A stretch of 64,000 bases of DNA. It comes from Methylorubrum extorquens (GTDB taxonomy: Bacteria; Pseudomonadota; Alphaproteobacteria; Rhizobiales; Beijerinckiaceae). A program made the position numbers and the translations under genes. Location of the stretch: the NCBI RefSeq assembly GCF_024169925.1, contig NZ_JALJXF010000001.1, positions 2,424,001-2,488,000 of the forward strand, in the 5' to 3' direction. Shown piece by piece: positions 25,290 through 34,309 of this stretch; within the stretch, counting starts at the first letter, position 1, and each line of letters starts with the position of its first letter. Below the pieces are notes generated by a model. The model was not told the origin of the DNA and made no database searches. It was given only the letters and a program-made list of their open reading frames with translations.

Positions 25290-26180
25290 TTATGCCTCCG
25301 CCGAGCCGAAGCACGCCTGGCGCAACTGCGCGGGTACTTGCCTCCTGTGCCTCCAGACGGCGGACAGGGCCGAGCTCGCCTGGATGACGGAGAGCTCCGG
25401 CAGGGCTGCCAAGATGTGCCCTGTGTGCGTGTGGCTCTTGCCCCACCCGATGCCATTTTGAACGCTTGCCCGATCCACGTCGTGCGAGGTGATCAATCGG
25501 ACGGCGTCGTGGACGGCCGCCGGGACGCCGGGCAACTGCGCCCGTGCGACCCAATCGTGTGCCGGGTCCCGGGCCAGCCGCTCGCGGACCTTCTCGACGG
25601 ATTCCTTGACTTGCCGGAAGAGGGCCCATGCCACCTGGGAGACTTCGGCGGTGGGGTAACCGTTGGAGCCCAGCGGCGCCGCCAGCAGCGCCTCGGCGAT
25701 GACCTTTTTCTTCGGGGGCCACGCCCAGTACAGCGTGTCGAGGCTCACTCGCAGCCTGTCGAGGCAGGCCGCGTGCTCGATGCCGAGCGCCTCAACCTCA
25801 GCCGCGTCGCGCACGAGGGCGGCCTCGGCGACGACGACAGCGGCCTCGGCGGCCGCCTCGTCGGCCGGGACGGGCGCCCAGCAGCACGGCGTCCGGCCGA
25901 CAGCCCGCCCGTCAATGATGCCGTCCGTCCACGAGTAGCCCGCAGCGCCCATCGCCTCGCGCGACAGTTCAAATGCCCGGCGGTATGCGGCCGGATCTCC
26001 GAGGCCAAACCAGAGGCTTCGAGGGCCCCGCCTCGTCACGACGTCTTTCTCCCTGCGCCACGTCAAGCCCAGCGCGGAGAGGGGGATCGCCTCGGCGACC
26101 GGGAGCGGCCTCCCGGCCGAGGCGTAGGCCTGCGCCGCCACGATGGCGAGGCCGAGGAGGAGGAGGGCGAGCGTGATCAT
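25290..26180 (-). CDS. Hypothetical protein with N-terminal membrane segment
   Basis: A 296-residue protein. Residues 2-20 form one hydrophobic helix (TLALLLLGLAIVAAQAYA) that could be a signal anchor. An Ala/Glu-rich helix (about 105-135) and a WPPKKK motif follow. No family is recognised. It is the first gene of a tight minus-strand pair (2-nt gap to the next) and is divergent from the HTH gene at 26435. The pair has normal high-GC codon use but no counterpart elsewhere in the window. Cargo function is unknown. Confidence 0.65.
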   Translation of the reverse strand: MITLALLLLGLAIVAAQAYASAGRPLPVAEAIPLSALGLTWRREKDVVTRRGPRSLWFGLGDPAAYRRAFELSREAMGAAGYSWTDGIIDGRAVGRTPCCWAPVPADEAAAEAAVVVAEAALVRDAAEVEALGIEHAACLDRLRVSLDTLYWAWPPKKKVIAEALLAAPLGSNGYPTAEVSQVAWALFRQVKESVEKVRERLARDPAHDWVARAQLPGVPAAVHDAVRLITSHDVDRASVQNGIGWGKSHTHTGHILAALPELSVIQASSALSAVWRHRRQVPAQLRQACFGSAEA

Positions 26181-26434
26181 GTCGTCGAGCCTGCAGCTTG
26201 TCGGCGGATAAGCAGATAATACCCCCCGACCAAAATAGGCTGCAAGACTAATTCGGCATGATGCAGCGCAAAATGATGCGTACCTAACAGTAGTTCACTA
26301 CGCTTGGACAATTCTCGTGCCAGAACACGCCTTACAAGCCGAAAAAATGTCTCTTGCGTTCGGATGGTGACTTCCCATCATGTTCTGAGGCGGATCGGCA
26401 GATTCGTTTTACTGTGGTGCGACAGGAGCGATAC

Positions 26435-26692
26435 ATGACCGGGCATGCTGAGCTGACAGAATGCGAGGTGTTGGAGCACCTGCGCGCCGCCATAAAAGAG
26501 AGTGGGAACGCGAAGGTGTGGGCCGGCCGCGCCGGGGTATCACCGCAATATGTGTCGGACGTCGTCCGAGGCCGACGCGCTCTAGGAGAGAGCGTCCTCG
26601 ACGCGATCGGGTTCAGAAAGAGGGTTACTTACGAGCGGACGCCACCCCATCAAACACTCATGCTCACGGATGAGCCGAGGACGCGGCAGTGA
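26435..26692 (+). CDS. Small HTH (Cro/CI-like) DNA-binding protein
   Basis: An 85-residue protein with a helix-turn-helix at about residues 18-50: GNAKVWAGRAGVSPQYVSDV then RGRRALGESVLDAIG, the pattern of phage-type XRE regulators. The start ATG 26435 has GGAG about 8 nt upstream; the frame open from 26354 has no good signal. The stop overlaps a GTG start of the next gene (GTGA). It is likely the regulator heading the rightward run of element genes. The 254-bp gap before it is AT-rich and carries the divergent promoters. Confidence 0.72.
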   Translation: MTGHAELTECEVLEHLRAAIKESGNAKVWAGRAGVSPQYVSDVVRGRRALGESVLDAIGFRKRVTYERTPPHQTLMLTDEPRTRQ

Positions 26693-27018
26693 TCGCTTTC
26701 GCTGACTGGCGGGAGGAGACCCGCGTCGTCGACGCCCAGGCGGACGCCCTCATCGCCGGTGACGGGCCCGCCGCGGCCCGGGCCGTCGAGGGGGTCACCG
26801 ACCAGGCCGCGTGCGCGCGGATTTGGGGGCGCGCCAAACTCATCGTGTTGTGGCACTCGATTGGAGAGAAGGATTGGGATGGCACGTCGCTGGAACAAGT
26901 TCAAATCTCGGCCCGAGTATGGGCATCTCTACGGTACATCGCCCGATTTGATCCTGAATTGCGCGATCCGGTCTCGGCCTTACGGCCAGGGTCTGCGCCT
27001 GTATCCCTTCGAGGCTAA
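26689..27018 (+). CDS. Hypothetical protein overlapping the next gene
   Basis: A 109-residue frame beginning at GTG 26689, coupled to the HTH gene by a GTGA overlap. The first 65 residues look protein-like (DWREETRVVDAQADALIAG ... ARIWGRAKLIVLWH). The last 46 overlap the next gene's start region in another reading frame by 140 nt. Either the overlap is real, or the gene is shorter or frameshifted. No family is recognised. Confidence 0.45.
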   Translation: MIAFADWREETRVVDAQADALIAGDGPAAARAVEGVTDQAACARIWGRAKLIVLWHSIGEKDWDGTSLEQVQISARVWASLRYIARFDPELRDPVSALRPGSAPVSLRG

Positions 27019-27682
27019 CCGCTCACTCCTCGACCTGTACGGCAGCCGCGCGAGCCTCTCCATGGCAGACCTGCGCGCAGGGATAGACGTCGCCCGAGGC
27101 GCCCGGAGATGGAGCACCGAGTTCACCCTCGACTTCATCGGCAACCTGATCGGTTGGGGGGTACACCTCGGCATCCTCCTGGAAACCCAGGACCCAGCGG
27201 GGTCACCCGTATGGACGCTGCGCAGCCGCGAGATGCGGTACGGCGTCCTCGGGGGCCGCGCCGTTCAAGTCCGGGACCTGGAGCCGGAGGCGCAGGCACG
27301 CATCGAGAGGAAGTTGCGGGCCCAGGCCAAGTTGAACGCGACGCTTGATGCGCGGCATTCCGAAAAGGTCGCGCCGGAAATCCGGCAACTCCTCGCCGAC
27401 ATCGTCCTCGCCGACACCGGCGCACGCATCCCGGAGGGGTGGGGCGTGTACGTCCCCGCCGACATCCGGGAGCAGTGGCCCCGCATCGGGGACGCCATGG
27501 GCATCCTCGTGGATCTGCACCGGGACTGGGACCGGGGCCTGCAGGCGCGCTGGGTCGAGCGCGTAAGGGAGGAGCGCCGGGATGCCTTAGTCCGCGCCGC
27601 CGTCCGGAAGGAAGAGACCGAGGCGCTGGAGGCCCAAATCCTCGCCGACGACGATGCGTTCGCAACCTTGGGAGACCTGTGA
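26879..27682 (+). CDS. Hypothetical protein of the integrative element
   Basis: A 267-residue protein. The start ATG 26879 is preceded by GGAGAGAAGG and begins with a basic stretch (ARRWNKFKSRPEYGHLYG). It is mostly helical and charged, with Arg/Glu-rich segments near the C-terminus (VERVREERRDALVRAAVRK) that could form a coiled coil. It is soluble with no export signal. The replication or packaging proteins expected in satellites often have this look, but no motif supports a specific role. Its TGA shares a base with the next ATG. Confidence 0.65.
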   Translation: MARRWNKFKSRPEYGHLYGTSPDLILNCAIRSRPYGQGLRLYPFEANRSLLDLYGSRASLSMADLRAGIDVARGARRWSTEFTLDFIGNLIGWGVHLGILLETQDPAGSPVWTLRSREMRYGVLGGRAVQVRDLEPEAQARIERKLRAQAKLNATLDARHSEKVAPEIRQLLADIVLADTGARIPEGWGVYVPADIREQWPRIGDAMGILVDLHRDWDRGLQARWVERVREERRDALVRAAVRKEETEALEAQILADDDAFATLGDL

Positions 27683-28143
27683 TGACTCGGACCGAGACCA
27701 ACGCCGCCATCGCCGAGCAGACCGCCTCGGACGCCCGGCCAGACCACGTGCGCACCCTCGTCCACGCCCTCCGCATCGGCGGCGAGGATTTTGCCATCGA
27801 GGCGCTCGGCGACATGCACGACGTCTCATCGGATGCCGAGCGTGAGGCCCTCCTAGATCGGGCGCGGGCCATCGCCGACGGCATGGCCCCCATCGACCCG
27901 GTGACGCCTGGGTCGCTGCCGCTGCAGGAGATCGCCGAGATCCTCGGCCCGCCGGCGACGTACTGGACCGTCCGAGCATGGACGATGACGGGGTGCCCCC
28001 ACGAGGGTTACGGCTCTGCGCTTCGGTGCGACCCGGCGGCGCTGGCAGCATGGTGCGAGGGCAAGGCGGCGGCCACCGAGCAGGAGCCAGGCGCCGCACG
28101 GCTTCGGACCTTCGCCCAGCGTCTCGACGCCGCCGTCCCGTAG
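27682..28143 (+). CDS. Hypothetical protein with possible winged-helix segment
   Basis: A 153-residue protein coupled by one base to the preceding gene. The N-terminal 75 residues are acidic and helical. A central segment (LPLQEIAEILGPPATYWTVRAW then CPHEGYG) resembles a helix-turn-helix with a terminase-small-subunit or DNA-packaging flavour, but this is only suggestive. The C-terminus has an Ala-rich helix. It is followed by a 110-bp gap that contains a perfect inverted repeat. Confidence 0.6.
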   Translation: MTRTETNAAIAEQTASDARPDHVRTLVHALRIGGEDFAIEALGDMHDVSSDAEREALLDRARAIADGMAPIDPVTPGSLPLQEIAEILGPPATYWTVRAWTMTGCPHEGYGSALRCDPAALAAWCEGKAAATEQEPGAARLRTFAQRLDAAVP

Positions 28144-28196
28144 GCCGTTTGATCGGGGCGTCCCGGGACCGACAGGACCACGACATTAACCCTAGA

Positions 28197-28226
28197 CGGT
28201 CAACGTGCGCGGTCGGCCGTTGACCG
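28197..28226. promoter_or_regulatory. Perfect inverted repeat upstream of the excisionase-like gene
   Basis: CGGTCAACG-N12-CGTTGACCG is an exact 9-bp inverted repeat ending 27 bp before the ATG at 28254. Centre-to-centre distance is 21 bp, two helical turns, as expected for a dimeric repressor or an excisionase/integrase arm site. Confidence 0.6.
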
Positions 28227-28253
28227 GTCCCGCGAGAGCCTGGACTGTAGATC

Positions 28254-28700
28254 ATGACCGCGTTCCAACTCCTCGTCAGCGTCGACATTTTCGAAGGACG
28301 CCAGGCAACCGCCGCGGCGGCCCTCGACGATACGCCGCTCGACGTCGAGACGGCCGTGTGGCTGCCCGAGCTCCTCGTCCCCTGGCACGTGCGGGGAATC
28401 GAGGGGACTGGCTGGTGGCCGGCGCTCACCGTGCGCCAGATGCGCGAGGCCATTGACCGGGGCGATCTCCGGCCGGAGCGGCACGGGCGGCGGATCGTGG
28501 TCACTCGAAGGATCATCCAGGAGTGGCGCGAACGATGCCGGCACGCAGACAAGGACCGAGGCTCTGGCTCAAGCCGGCCGAGAAGCCCAGCAAAACAAGG
28601 ACAGGCAAAGCCGCCGTCTGGGTCATCAAGGACGACGGCGGCGTCCGCATCGTCACTGGATGCGCTCAGGCGGATCGCGCGGGCGCCGAGGTCCAGCTAG
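28254..28700 (+). CDS. Excisionase/AlpA-like small DNA-binding protein
   Basis: A 148-residue protein. Residues 52-97 (GWWPALTVRQMREAIDRGDL, then a wing RPERHGRRIVV, then TRRIIQEWRERC) have the winged-helix pattern of MerR/excisionase-type proteins that control integrase direction. The last 55 residues are Ser/Arg/Pro-rich and overlap the integrase start region by 166 nt in another frame, so the functional protein may be only about 100 residues. Position just upstream of the integrase supports a recombination-directionality role. Confidence 0.6.
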   Translation: MTAFQLLVSVDIFEGRQATAAAALDDTPLDVETAVWLPELLVPWHVRGIEGTGWWPALTVRQMREAIDRGDLRPERHGRRIVVTRRIIQEWRERCRHADKDRGSGSSRPRSPAKQGQAKPPSGSSRTTAASASSLDALRRIARAPRSS

Positions 28701-29902
28701 CCGAGTACATCGCGGCCAAGCACCAGCCCGGCCGTGACCAGGACCAGGACCCGCGCCACATCCTCGTCACCGACGTCCTGGCGATCTACGCCGCCGACAA
28801 GGCGGCCAAGCACGCCCGCGCCGACAAGACCATGCAGCGCCTCCTCCAACTCGGGGAGTGGTGGGAGGGCAAGGCCCTCGCGGAGATCAATGGCCGGTCC
28901 TGCCGGGCCTACACGAAGTGGCGCTGCGGCCAGGCGTGGAAGTCCGCAAGGCCGGACGTCACCGGCGTGCCCCCCCGCATGGTTTCCGAGCAGGGCGTCC
29001 GGCGCGAGCTTGAGGACCTGCGGGCGGCCGTGAACTATCACCGCCATGAGGGCTACTGTCGGCAGGTCATCGAGGTCCCCTTGCCGGACAAGGGGGCGTC
29101 TAAGGATCGGTACTTGGAGCGCGTCGAGGCGGCTCAGATGATCTGGACGGCGTGGCGCTATCGCGAGATGCAGCGCCGGCACCGGGGCGCCGCCGCCGGG
29201 GAGGTCCTGCCCACGGGCAAGATGTCCCACAGGCACCTCGCCCGCTTCACGCTCGTGGGGATCTACACCGGAACCCGCGCGGCGGCGATCTGCGGCGCGG
29301 CGTTCCAACCGACACCGGGACACGGGTGGATAGACCTGAAGCGCGGCGTGTTCCACCGGCGCGCCATCGGGGCCGCGGAGACGAAGAAGCGCCAGCCCCC
29401 CGTCCGCCTCCCGGACAGGCTCGTCGCCCACATCCGCCGATGGGCCTCCATCCCGCGCCCGGACGGGACGATGCCCGAGTTCGTCGTCGAGTGGCGCAAC
29501 CAGCCGGTTAAGGAGGTCAACAAGGGATTCGCCACCGCCGCCCGCAACGCCGGCCTCGGTCCGGACGTCACGCCGCACGTCCTCCGGCACACCTGCGCGA
29601 CATGGCTGATGCAGCGCGGGGCGAACGCATGGGACGCGGCGCACTACCTCGGCATGACCGAGGCGATGCTCCAGCGCGTCTACGGTCACCATGCCCAGGA
29701 CTACCAGGCGGGCATCGCCGGCGGCCGGGCGAAGGCGCGCGCCGCACCGGGCCTGCACGACATCTTCTCGCTCCACTACCACAAGGACCACGACGTGGAG
29801 GGCGCCCACGCCCGGCAGGTCGAGAGGCTCGCCCGGCTCGGCCTGCCGCTGCGGTCGCTGCGGTCGCGGGAGAACGTCGCCAGGATCGGGCGGGCGGCTT
29901 AG
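28535..29902 (+). CDS. Tyrosine-type site-specific integrase
   Basis: A 455-residue integrase with the catalytic set of the tyrosine recombinase family: Arg in YTGTRAAAI, HVLRHTCATWL (HxxR), and the terminal GHHAQDYQ with His and nucleophile Tyr. An N-terminal arm-binding region and a SAM-like core-binding domain precede it. The start ATG 28535 (AGGAG upstream) is preferred over GTG 28523. The gene ends 134 bp before a tRNA and reads toward it, the usual arrangement for a tRNA-targeting element, although here the element lies on the 5' side of the tRNA. Confidence 0.93.
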   Translation: MPARRQGPRLWLKPAEKPSKTRTGKAAVWVIKDDGGVRIVTGCAQADRAGAEVQLAEYIAAKHQPGRDQDQDPRHILVTDVLAIYAADKAAKHARADKTMQRLLQLGEWWEGKALAEINGRSCRAYTKWRCGQAWKSARPDVTGVPPRMVSEQGVRRELEDLRAAVNYHRHEGYCRQVIEVPLPDKGASKDRYLERVEAAQMIWTAWRYREMQRRHRGAAAGEVLPTGKMSHRHLARFTLVGIYTGTRAAAICGAAFQPTPGHGWIDLKRGVFHRRAIGAAETKKRQPPVRLPDRLVAHIRRWASIPRPDGTMPEFVVEWRNQPVKEVNKGFATAARNAGLGPDVTPHVLRHTCATWLMQRGANAWDAAHYLGMTEAMLQRVYGHHAQDYQAGIAGGRAKARAAPGLHDIFSLHYHKDHDVEGAHARQVERLARLGLPLRSLRSRENVARIGRAA

Positions 29903-30036
29903 AACGGGTCCCGAACGCGCCGGGAACGCGGGACCGATGCGGGACCGGAGTGGGCGGAAACGGGCGGAAATCGGGGGGAATGGCCCTCGACGGGGCTGGA
30001 CGGACTAGGGCGTTTCCCTCTACGGAAATGGGCGTG

Positions 30037-30112
30037 GGGCCTGTAGCTCAATGGTTAGAGCCGACCGCTCATAACGGTCTGGTTGCAGGTTCGAGTCCTG
30101 CCGGGCCCACCA
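30037..30112 (+). tRNA. tRNA with CAT anticodon (Met or Ile2)
   Basis: 76 nt with encoded CCA. Acceptor GGGCCTG pairs with CGGGCCC (one G-T). The D-arm is AGCTCAATGGTTAGAGC; the anticodon stem is GACCG/CGGTC with loop CTCATAA. The T-arm is GCAGG-TTCGAGT-CCTGC. The CAT anticodon may be elongator tRNA-Met or lysidine-modified tRNA-Ile2; sequence alone does not settle it. It is the probable attachment gene of the adjacent integrase. Confidence 0.93.
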
Positions 30113-30640
30113 AACCCAACACATTCATATAGATAATTAAATTGTCGATCGCGGTAAGTCTGCGTTTCGGCTTGGTTCTCTTCAATCAATGTTCTGATCA
30201 GAGGTCGCGGTCTTCGGCGCTGGTTTTTGAATACTGCGGCCGCCTCGTTCTAGGAATCGAGATGGTGATGGCCGTAGACTTTCTGCAGCATTTCATCCTC
30301 TCCGCCCTTCGGCACGACATCAGCCACGAGCGCTCAACGGGCTAATTCGGCAAGCGCGTAGCGCAGAATGTCACGTCTGTTTCGAGGGATGTCCAAATCA
30401 GTTGGAGCGAATAACTCAATGATTTTTTGTTGAGGCCACGTTCGGTTTCGAAGATTATTTATCCTGCGTATTTAAGATATTTACTTGGAGTGTGCGATCG
30501 CACAGACCGGTTTGTGCGAGTTTCATAAAATAGTCCTACCCTGAAATGCCAGATAGAGGCGCCCGCGGCCTTCCATAGATCTTCGTGCCCTCGTTGAATA
30601 CGGTTGAGCTTCGCAGGGATGCCTCGCCAGCCGTGGAATT
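30113..30640. other. AT-rich gene-poor stretch after the tRNA
   Basis: About 530 bp with lower GC than the surroundings. Short open frames occur (for example 30142-30345 on the plus strand) but lack a convincing start signal or family pattern. I see no RNA gene or clear promoter here. Confidence 0.4.
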
Positions 30641-30943
30641 ATGGATCTCAAATCAGCAACAGAAACAATTATAATTTTCGCCGACTTGGATCTTCTCGTT
30701 GAGCGGGTGCTTGCGCTCATCAGGGTGCATAATGCATTGAGGCAAGACGATTTTTACCTCATACCCGATGACGACTTGATCGAAATCTACCGGTTGCTCA
30801 CGGAGCTACATGAGGTAGCGATTGACGGTGTTGATCCGGAGTTGATCGCGCCGGTTATTCTTCGACTGCGCCTGAAAATCACCGTGTTGGAAGTGACGAT
30901 CAGTACATACCTCGGCGCGCCAAGTCCTCATCGCTTGCATTGA
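30641..30943 (+). CDS. Small hypothetical protein
   Basis: A 100-residue frame from ATG 30641. The product is acidic and strongly helical (FADLDLLVERVLALIRVHNAL ... DDDLIEIYRLLTELHEVA), with no signal peptide or motif. Composition is coherent enough to be a real gene, but GC content is below that of its neighbours. It stands alone between the tRNA and the chemoreceptor, with no operon partner. No family is recognised. Confidence 0.45.
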   Translation: MDLKSATETIIIFADLDLLVERVLALIRVHNALRQDDFYLIPDDDLIEIYRLLTELHEVAIDGVDPELIAPVILRLRLKITVLEVTISTYLGAPSPHRLH

Positions 30944-31077
30944 GGTCGTGTTGGAGCCGGCCGGATAATCGCCTCATGAGTAGGAATTTGTGTTGGGAGT
31001 CGAGCGGTCCTTATTAAAATCTTAATCTCGGCTGGGCATCACCTGGGTCGTCGAATTGCAGCCTGGCTTGCCTAACT

Positions 31078-33231
31078 ATGATCTCTATATCCCGTCTCGG
31101 GGTCCGTTTGCCTGCGACAACCATTGGTCTTGCCCTCTTGAGCGCTGCGGCGATGGGCGGTTTCAGCTGGTCGTCGGCCAAGTCAGGTCTCATCGAGGCG
31201 GCTGGGGCTCGTCTCGAACTCGCGGCGGCCGCGCGACGCGATGGTATCGAGCTTGTGGCAGACCGAATGCAGGCAGACTTTCTGACAGCCGCCGGTCACC
31301 CGCAGATCGTCTCGAACTTCCCCGATCTCGTCGAGAACCTCGACCCGTCGAAGCCCGATTTTGCCGGCATCGTCGAGGCGTTCCAGAGCCCCCAGACGGT
31401 CGAGGCACGCGTTGCTTTGGACAGCACGCCCGCGACCGCGATGTACGGTCGACGGCACGTGAAGGTGCAGGAAGTGGCCCGGCGAATCGTCGCCGAACCG
31501 GGATATGCCGATCTGATCTTTCTCGATGAGAGCGGACGCATCGTTTACACGACGACCAAAGGCAAGGACTTCGCCAAGTCGCTGCACGATCCGGACCTCA
31601 AGGAAACCGGGCTCGCGCGCCTCGTCGAGCGCCTGAAGAGCCAGGATCCGGCGGCGATGGTGTTCGAGGATTTCGCGGCCTATCCCGTCGGCGGCGGACC
31701 CTCGGCCTTCATCGGCCGGGCAATGACCAAGCGAGCCAACGTCGCCATGGGCACCGCGCAGGCGGTGGAGCGGATCGGCTTCGTCGTCCTTCGTGTGACG
31801 CCTGCTCTGTTCGACCGGACGCTCGCCAAAAGGGCAGGTCTGGGCGAGACCGGGCAAATCCTGGCAGCGGGCGCCGATGGCCGCCTCCGCTCGAATCCTC
31901 CCCTCAACCCGCTCGTGAAGGCCGGCGCGCCGATCTCGGATCTCGGCTTCTCTGCCTCGCAACTGTCGGGCGGAAGCTTCGCCTATCCGGCTGCGGACGG
32001 ACGCCACATGGCGGCGAGCACCACGGTTTCGGTGCTGGGCGCGCCCTGGACGGTGGTGGCGGAGCAGACGGAGGCGGAAGCCGTGGGTGCCGCGCAGTCC
32101 CTCTCGCGCACGCTCGCCCTCACCGCGCTCGTCGTACTCCTGGGAACGGCCATCCTCGGGCTGCTCCTCGCCCGCTCGATCGTCCGGCCGCTCAGCGCGC
32201 TCACCCGGGCCCTGACCGCGCTCGCCGCTCGCGAGACGCTGGCTGAGGTGCCGGGCAGTCGACGCCGGGACGAGATCGGCGACATCGCCCGTGCCGTGGT
32301 GACCATCCGCGACATGTCTTTGGAAGAGGCTGCTCAGCAGCTCAAGACGACGGAAGCCGCACGGCTGCGCGAAGAGCAGGCGCGCCGCACCCTTCTGCGC
32401 GACCTTGCCGACCGCTTCGAGCACTCCGTGGGTGGCATCGTCGCCGGGGTGGCGCACGCCGTCGCGGGGCTGCAGAACTCGGCCGCTACGATGCAAAATG
32501 CGGTATCGGGGACCGCGCAACGCTCGACCAGCGTGGCCGGCGCCGCTCAGCAGACGGCCAGCAACGTCAATGCCGTGGCGGCGGCGGCGGAAGAACTCGG
32601 CGCGACCGTCGAGGAGATCGGCCGGCAAGTGGAGCAGGCCACCGGCATGTCCGCCGCCGCCGTACAGGCGGCTTCCCGCACCGAGCAGACGATGGCCGCG
32701 CTCGCCCAAGCCGCGACCCGTATCGGGGACGTGGTCGGTTTGGTCTCGACCATCGCCAGCCAGACCAACCTCCTGGCGCTCAACGCCACCATCGAGGCGG
32801 CACGTGCGGGCGAAGCCGGGCGCGGCTTCGCGGTCGTCGCGGCCGAGGTGAAGGAACTCGCCAGCCAGACGGCGCGGGCCACCGACGAGATCGGCCAGCA
32901 GATCACCGCAATCCAGGGGGCAACCGAGGGCGCTTCGCAGGCGATCCAAGACATCGCACGGCAGATTCAGGCGATGCGCAGCGTCACGACGAACATCGCG
33001 ACGGCGATCGAGGAGCAGGGTGCGACCACCCAGGAGATCGTGCGCAGCATGTCCCAGGCCTCGACGGGAACCGTCGAGGTGACGACCAACATCGCCGAGG
33101 TCGCACAAGAGGCCGAAGGCGCCGGACAGGCCGCCCGAGCGGTCGCAACCGCCGCCGATGGCCTCGCGGACCAGTCGGCCGTCCTGCGATCCGAGGTCGA
33201 GAACTTCCTGGCCAATGTGCGTGCCGCATAA
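31078..33231 (+). CDS. Methyl-accepting chemotaxis protein
   Basis: A 717-residue transmembrane chemoreceptor. The first membrane helix is at about residues 12-32. A periplasmic Cache-like sensor follows (about 35-340, including [18 protein letters not shown]), the second helix lies at about 345-366 and a HAMP region follows it. The cytoplasmic signalling tip has the conserved [19 protein letters not shown] near residue 560. It relays ligand binding to CheA/CheW. The C-terminus lacks an obvious CheR-docking pentapeptide. The ligand is unknown. It is monocistronic with a hairpin overlapping the stop. Confidence 0.96.
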   Translation: MISISRLGVRLPATTIGLALLSAAAMGGFSWSSAKSGLIEAAGARLELAAAARRDGIELVADRMQADFLTAAGHPQIVSNFPDLVENLDPSKPDFAGIVEAFQSPQTVEARVALDSTPATAMYGRRHVKVQEVARRIVAEPGYADLIFLDESGRIVYTTTKGKDFAKSLHDPDLKETGLARLVERLKSQDPAAMVFEDFAAYPVGGGPSAFIGRAMTKRANVAMGTAQAVERIGFVVLRVTPALFDRTLAKRAGLGETGQILAAGADGRLRSNPPLNPLVKAGAPISDLGFSASQLSGGSFAYPAADGRHMAASTTVSVLGAPWTVVAEQTEAEAVGAAQSLSRTLALTALVVLLGTAILGLLLARSIVRPLSALTRALTALAARETLAEVPGSRRRDEIGDIARAVVTIRDMSLEEAAQQLKTTEAARLREEQARRTLLRDLADRFEHSVGGIVAGVAHAVAGLQNSAATMQNAVSGTAQRSTSVAGAAQQTASNVNAVAAAAEELGATVEEIGRQVEQATGMSAAAVQAASRTEQTMAALAQAATRIGDVVGLVSTIASQTNLLALNATIEAARAGEAGRGFAVVAAEVKELASQTARATDEIGQQITAIQGATEGASQAIQDIARQIQAMRSVTTNIATAIEEQGATTQEIVRSMSQASTGTVEVTTNIAEVAQEAEGAGQAARAVATAADGLADQSAVLRSEVENFLANVRAA

Positions 33232-33242
33232 GGCGGCACGCA
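33218..33242 (+). terminator. Hairpin at the end of the chemoreceptor gene
   Basis: TGCGTGCCGC-ATAAG-GCGGCACGCA is a perfect 10-bp stem spanning the stop codon and followed by TTCATAAA. It is an intrinsic-terminator-like structure with only a short T-run. Confidence 0.5.
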
Positions 33243-33631
33243 TTCATAAACCGTCGCGCTGGGAAGGCGGCGCGGCGCTTCGCGGACACCCCGGACTGTT
33301 CCTGCCCTGATCCGCACCTCCGAAGGCGTCCGCCCCTTAGACTAGAGCGCAGCCCGAACAGGATGCCGGTGCGGGCGGCACGGTTCTCGATCGGACGGTG
33401 TCCGACGTTCGGGCGTGGCCGCGACACCGGCGGAAGTGGGGTAACGCCGGTTCAAGGATCGTCGGGCTGAGCCGGTCCGACCATACTTACCGGCGTCTCA
33501 ACCGCCCCGACGTGCCGCCGTTCGAAGCTCCTGAACGGCAGAAGGGGCGAAGCAGGTCGGGGTCTCATTTGATCGGTTTGCACAATTCTCCTGCCCGCAT
33601 TCACGGAGCGTAAAGACGCCCCATCTTATCG
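33243..33631. other. Intergenic stretch before the Tad-like genes
   Basis: About 390 bp with no supportable gene. It must hold the promoter of the TadE-like cluster, but no clear -35/-10 pair stands out. Confidence 0.4.
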
Positions 33632-34309
33632 TTGTCAGACGAGCGTAACCTCTGCCCAAATGTTTCACCACGCAGTCGGGGCTGTACAGGGGCGACAGTA
33701 GCGAAGACGAAGTTATTGGAACCCTCTTGCCCTGCCCCGCCCAATCGAACCCGCCAGACGCCGGGCACATTGAGGTCGCGGTTCCTCGGCGACGTGAGTG
33801 GTATCGCTGCGGTCGAGCTATCGCTCTTGATCTTACCGCTCTTCATCTTGGTGATGGTGATCGCGGAGGCGTCGATCTTCGTCTTCGCCCAGCAGCAGTT
33901 CGATATCGCGGTTCAGCGGGCGGCACGCCTCCTCCGCACCGGGGCGTTCCAAGAGGAGGCGAACGGCGCCGACCCGGCGCGGTACCTGCGTGGTTTGCTC
34001 TGTGGCTCGGGCGTCCGGCTCTACCAATGCGATGAGATGCGGGTCGATCTCATGCGCACCGCCGCCTTCGCCATCAAGCAGATCACGCCGGCCTACGATG
34101 CCGGCCGCGGCGACTGGGCAGCCGGGTTCGGTACTCAGTTCACCTGTCCAACGGGCGGCGGCATCCATGTCCTGCGTGCTGCCGTGCCGATCTTGCGGCC
34201 CTTCAGCTTTCTCGACTTCACCGGCCAGCGCATGCCCGGCGGCAAGCAACTCCTCACGGCGACGGCTGTCTTCCGCACGGAGGATTACGCGGAAAAGCCG
34301 TGTGCATGA
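33632..34309 (+). CDS. TadE-like pseudopilin-type protein (first)
   Basis: A TadE-family minor pseudopilin. The hallmark N-terminal hydrophobic helix with a Glu inside it (SGIAAVELSLLILPLFILVM) is followed by a small periplasmic domain with several cysteines (CGSG, YQCDE, FTCP). These proteins are processed by a prepilin peptidase and help assemble Flp/Tad pili. The open frame begins at TTG 33632, but the first 45 residues are atypical. A TTG at 33770, just before the hydrophobic helix, gives a more normal TadE length of about 179 residues and may be the true start. The stop overlaps the next start (ATGA). Confidence 0.85.
   Translation: MSDERNLCPNVSPRSRGCTGATVAKTKLLEPSCPAPPNRTRQTPGTLRSRFLGDVSGIAAVELSLLILPLFILVMVIAEASIFVFAQQQFDIAVQRAARLLRTGAFQEEANGADPARYLRGLLCGSGVRLYQCDEMRVDLMRTAAFAIKQITPAYDAGRGDWAAGFGTQFTCPTGGGIHVLRAAVPILRPFSFLDFTGQRMPGGKQLLTATAVFRTEDYAEKPCA

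Noticed and set aside
24073..25722. Extended frame for the hypothetical gene beyond 25287
   Set aside because: The upstream part overlaps the partner gene in another frame; a good ribosome site marks GTG 25287.
30142..30345. Small frame after the tRNA
   Set aside because: No ribosome site, no recognisable composition; left as gene-poor DNA.
31183..33243. A long minus-strand frame opposite the chemoreceptor
   Set aside because: Antisense shadow of a clear chemoreceptor, with low-complexity His/Arg/Gly-rich product.
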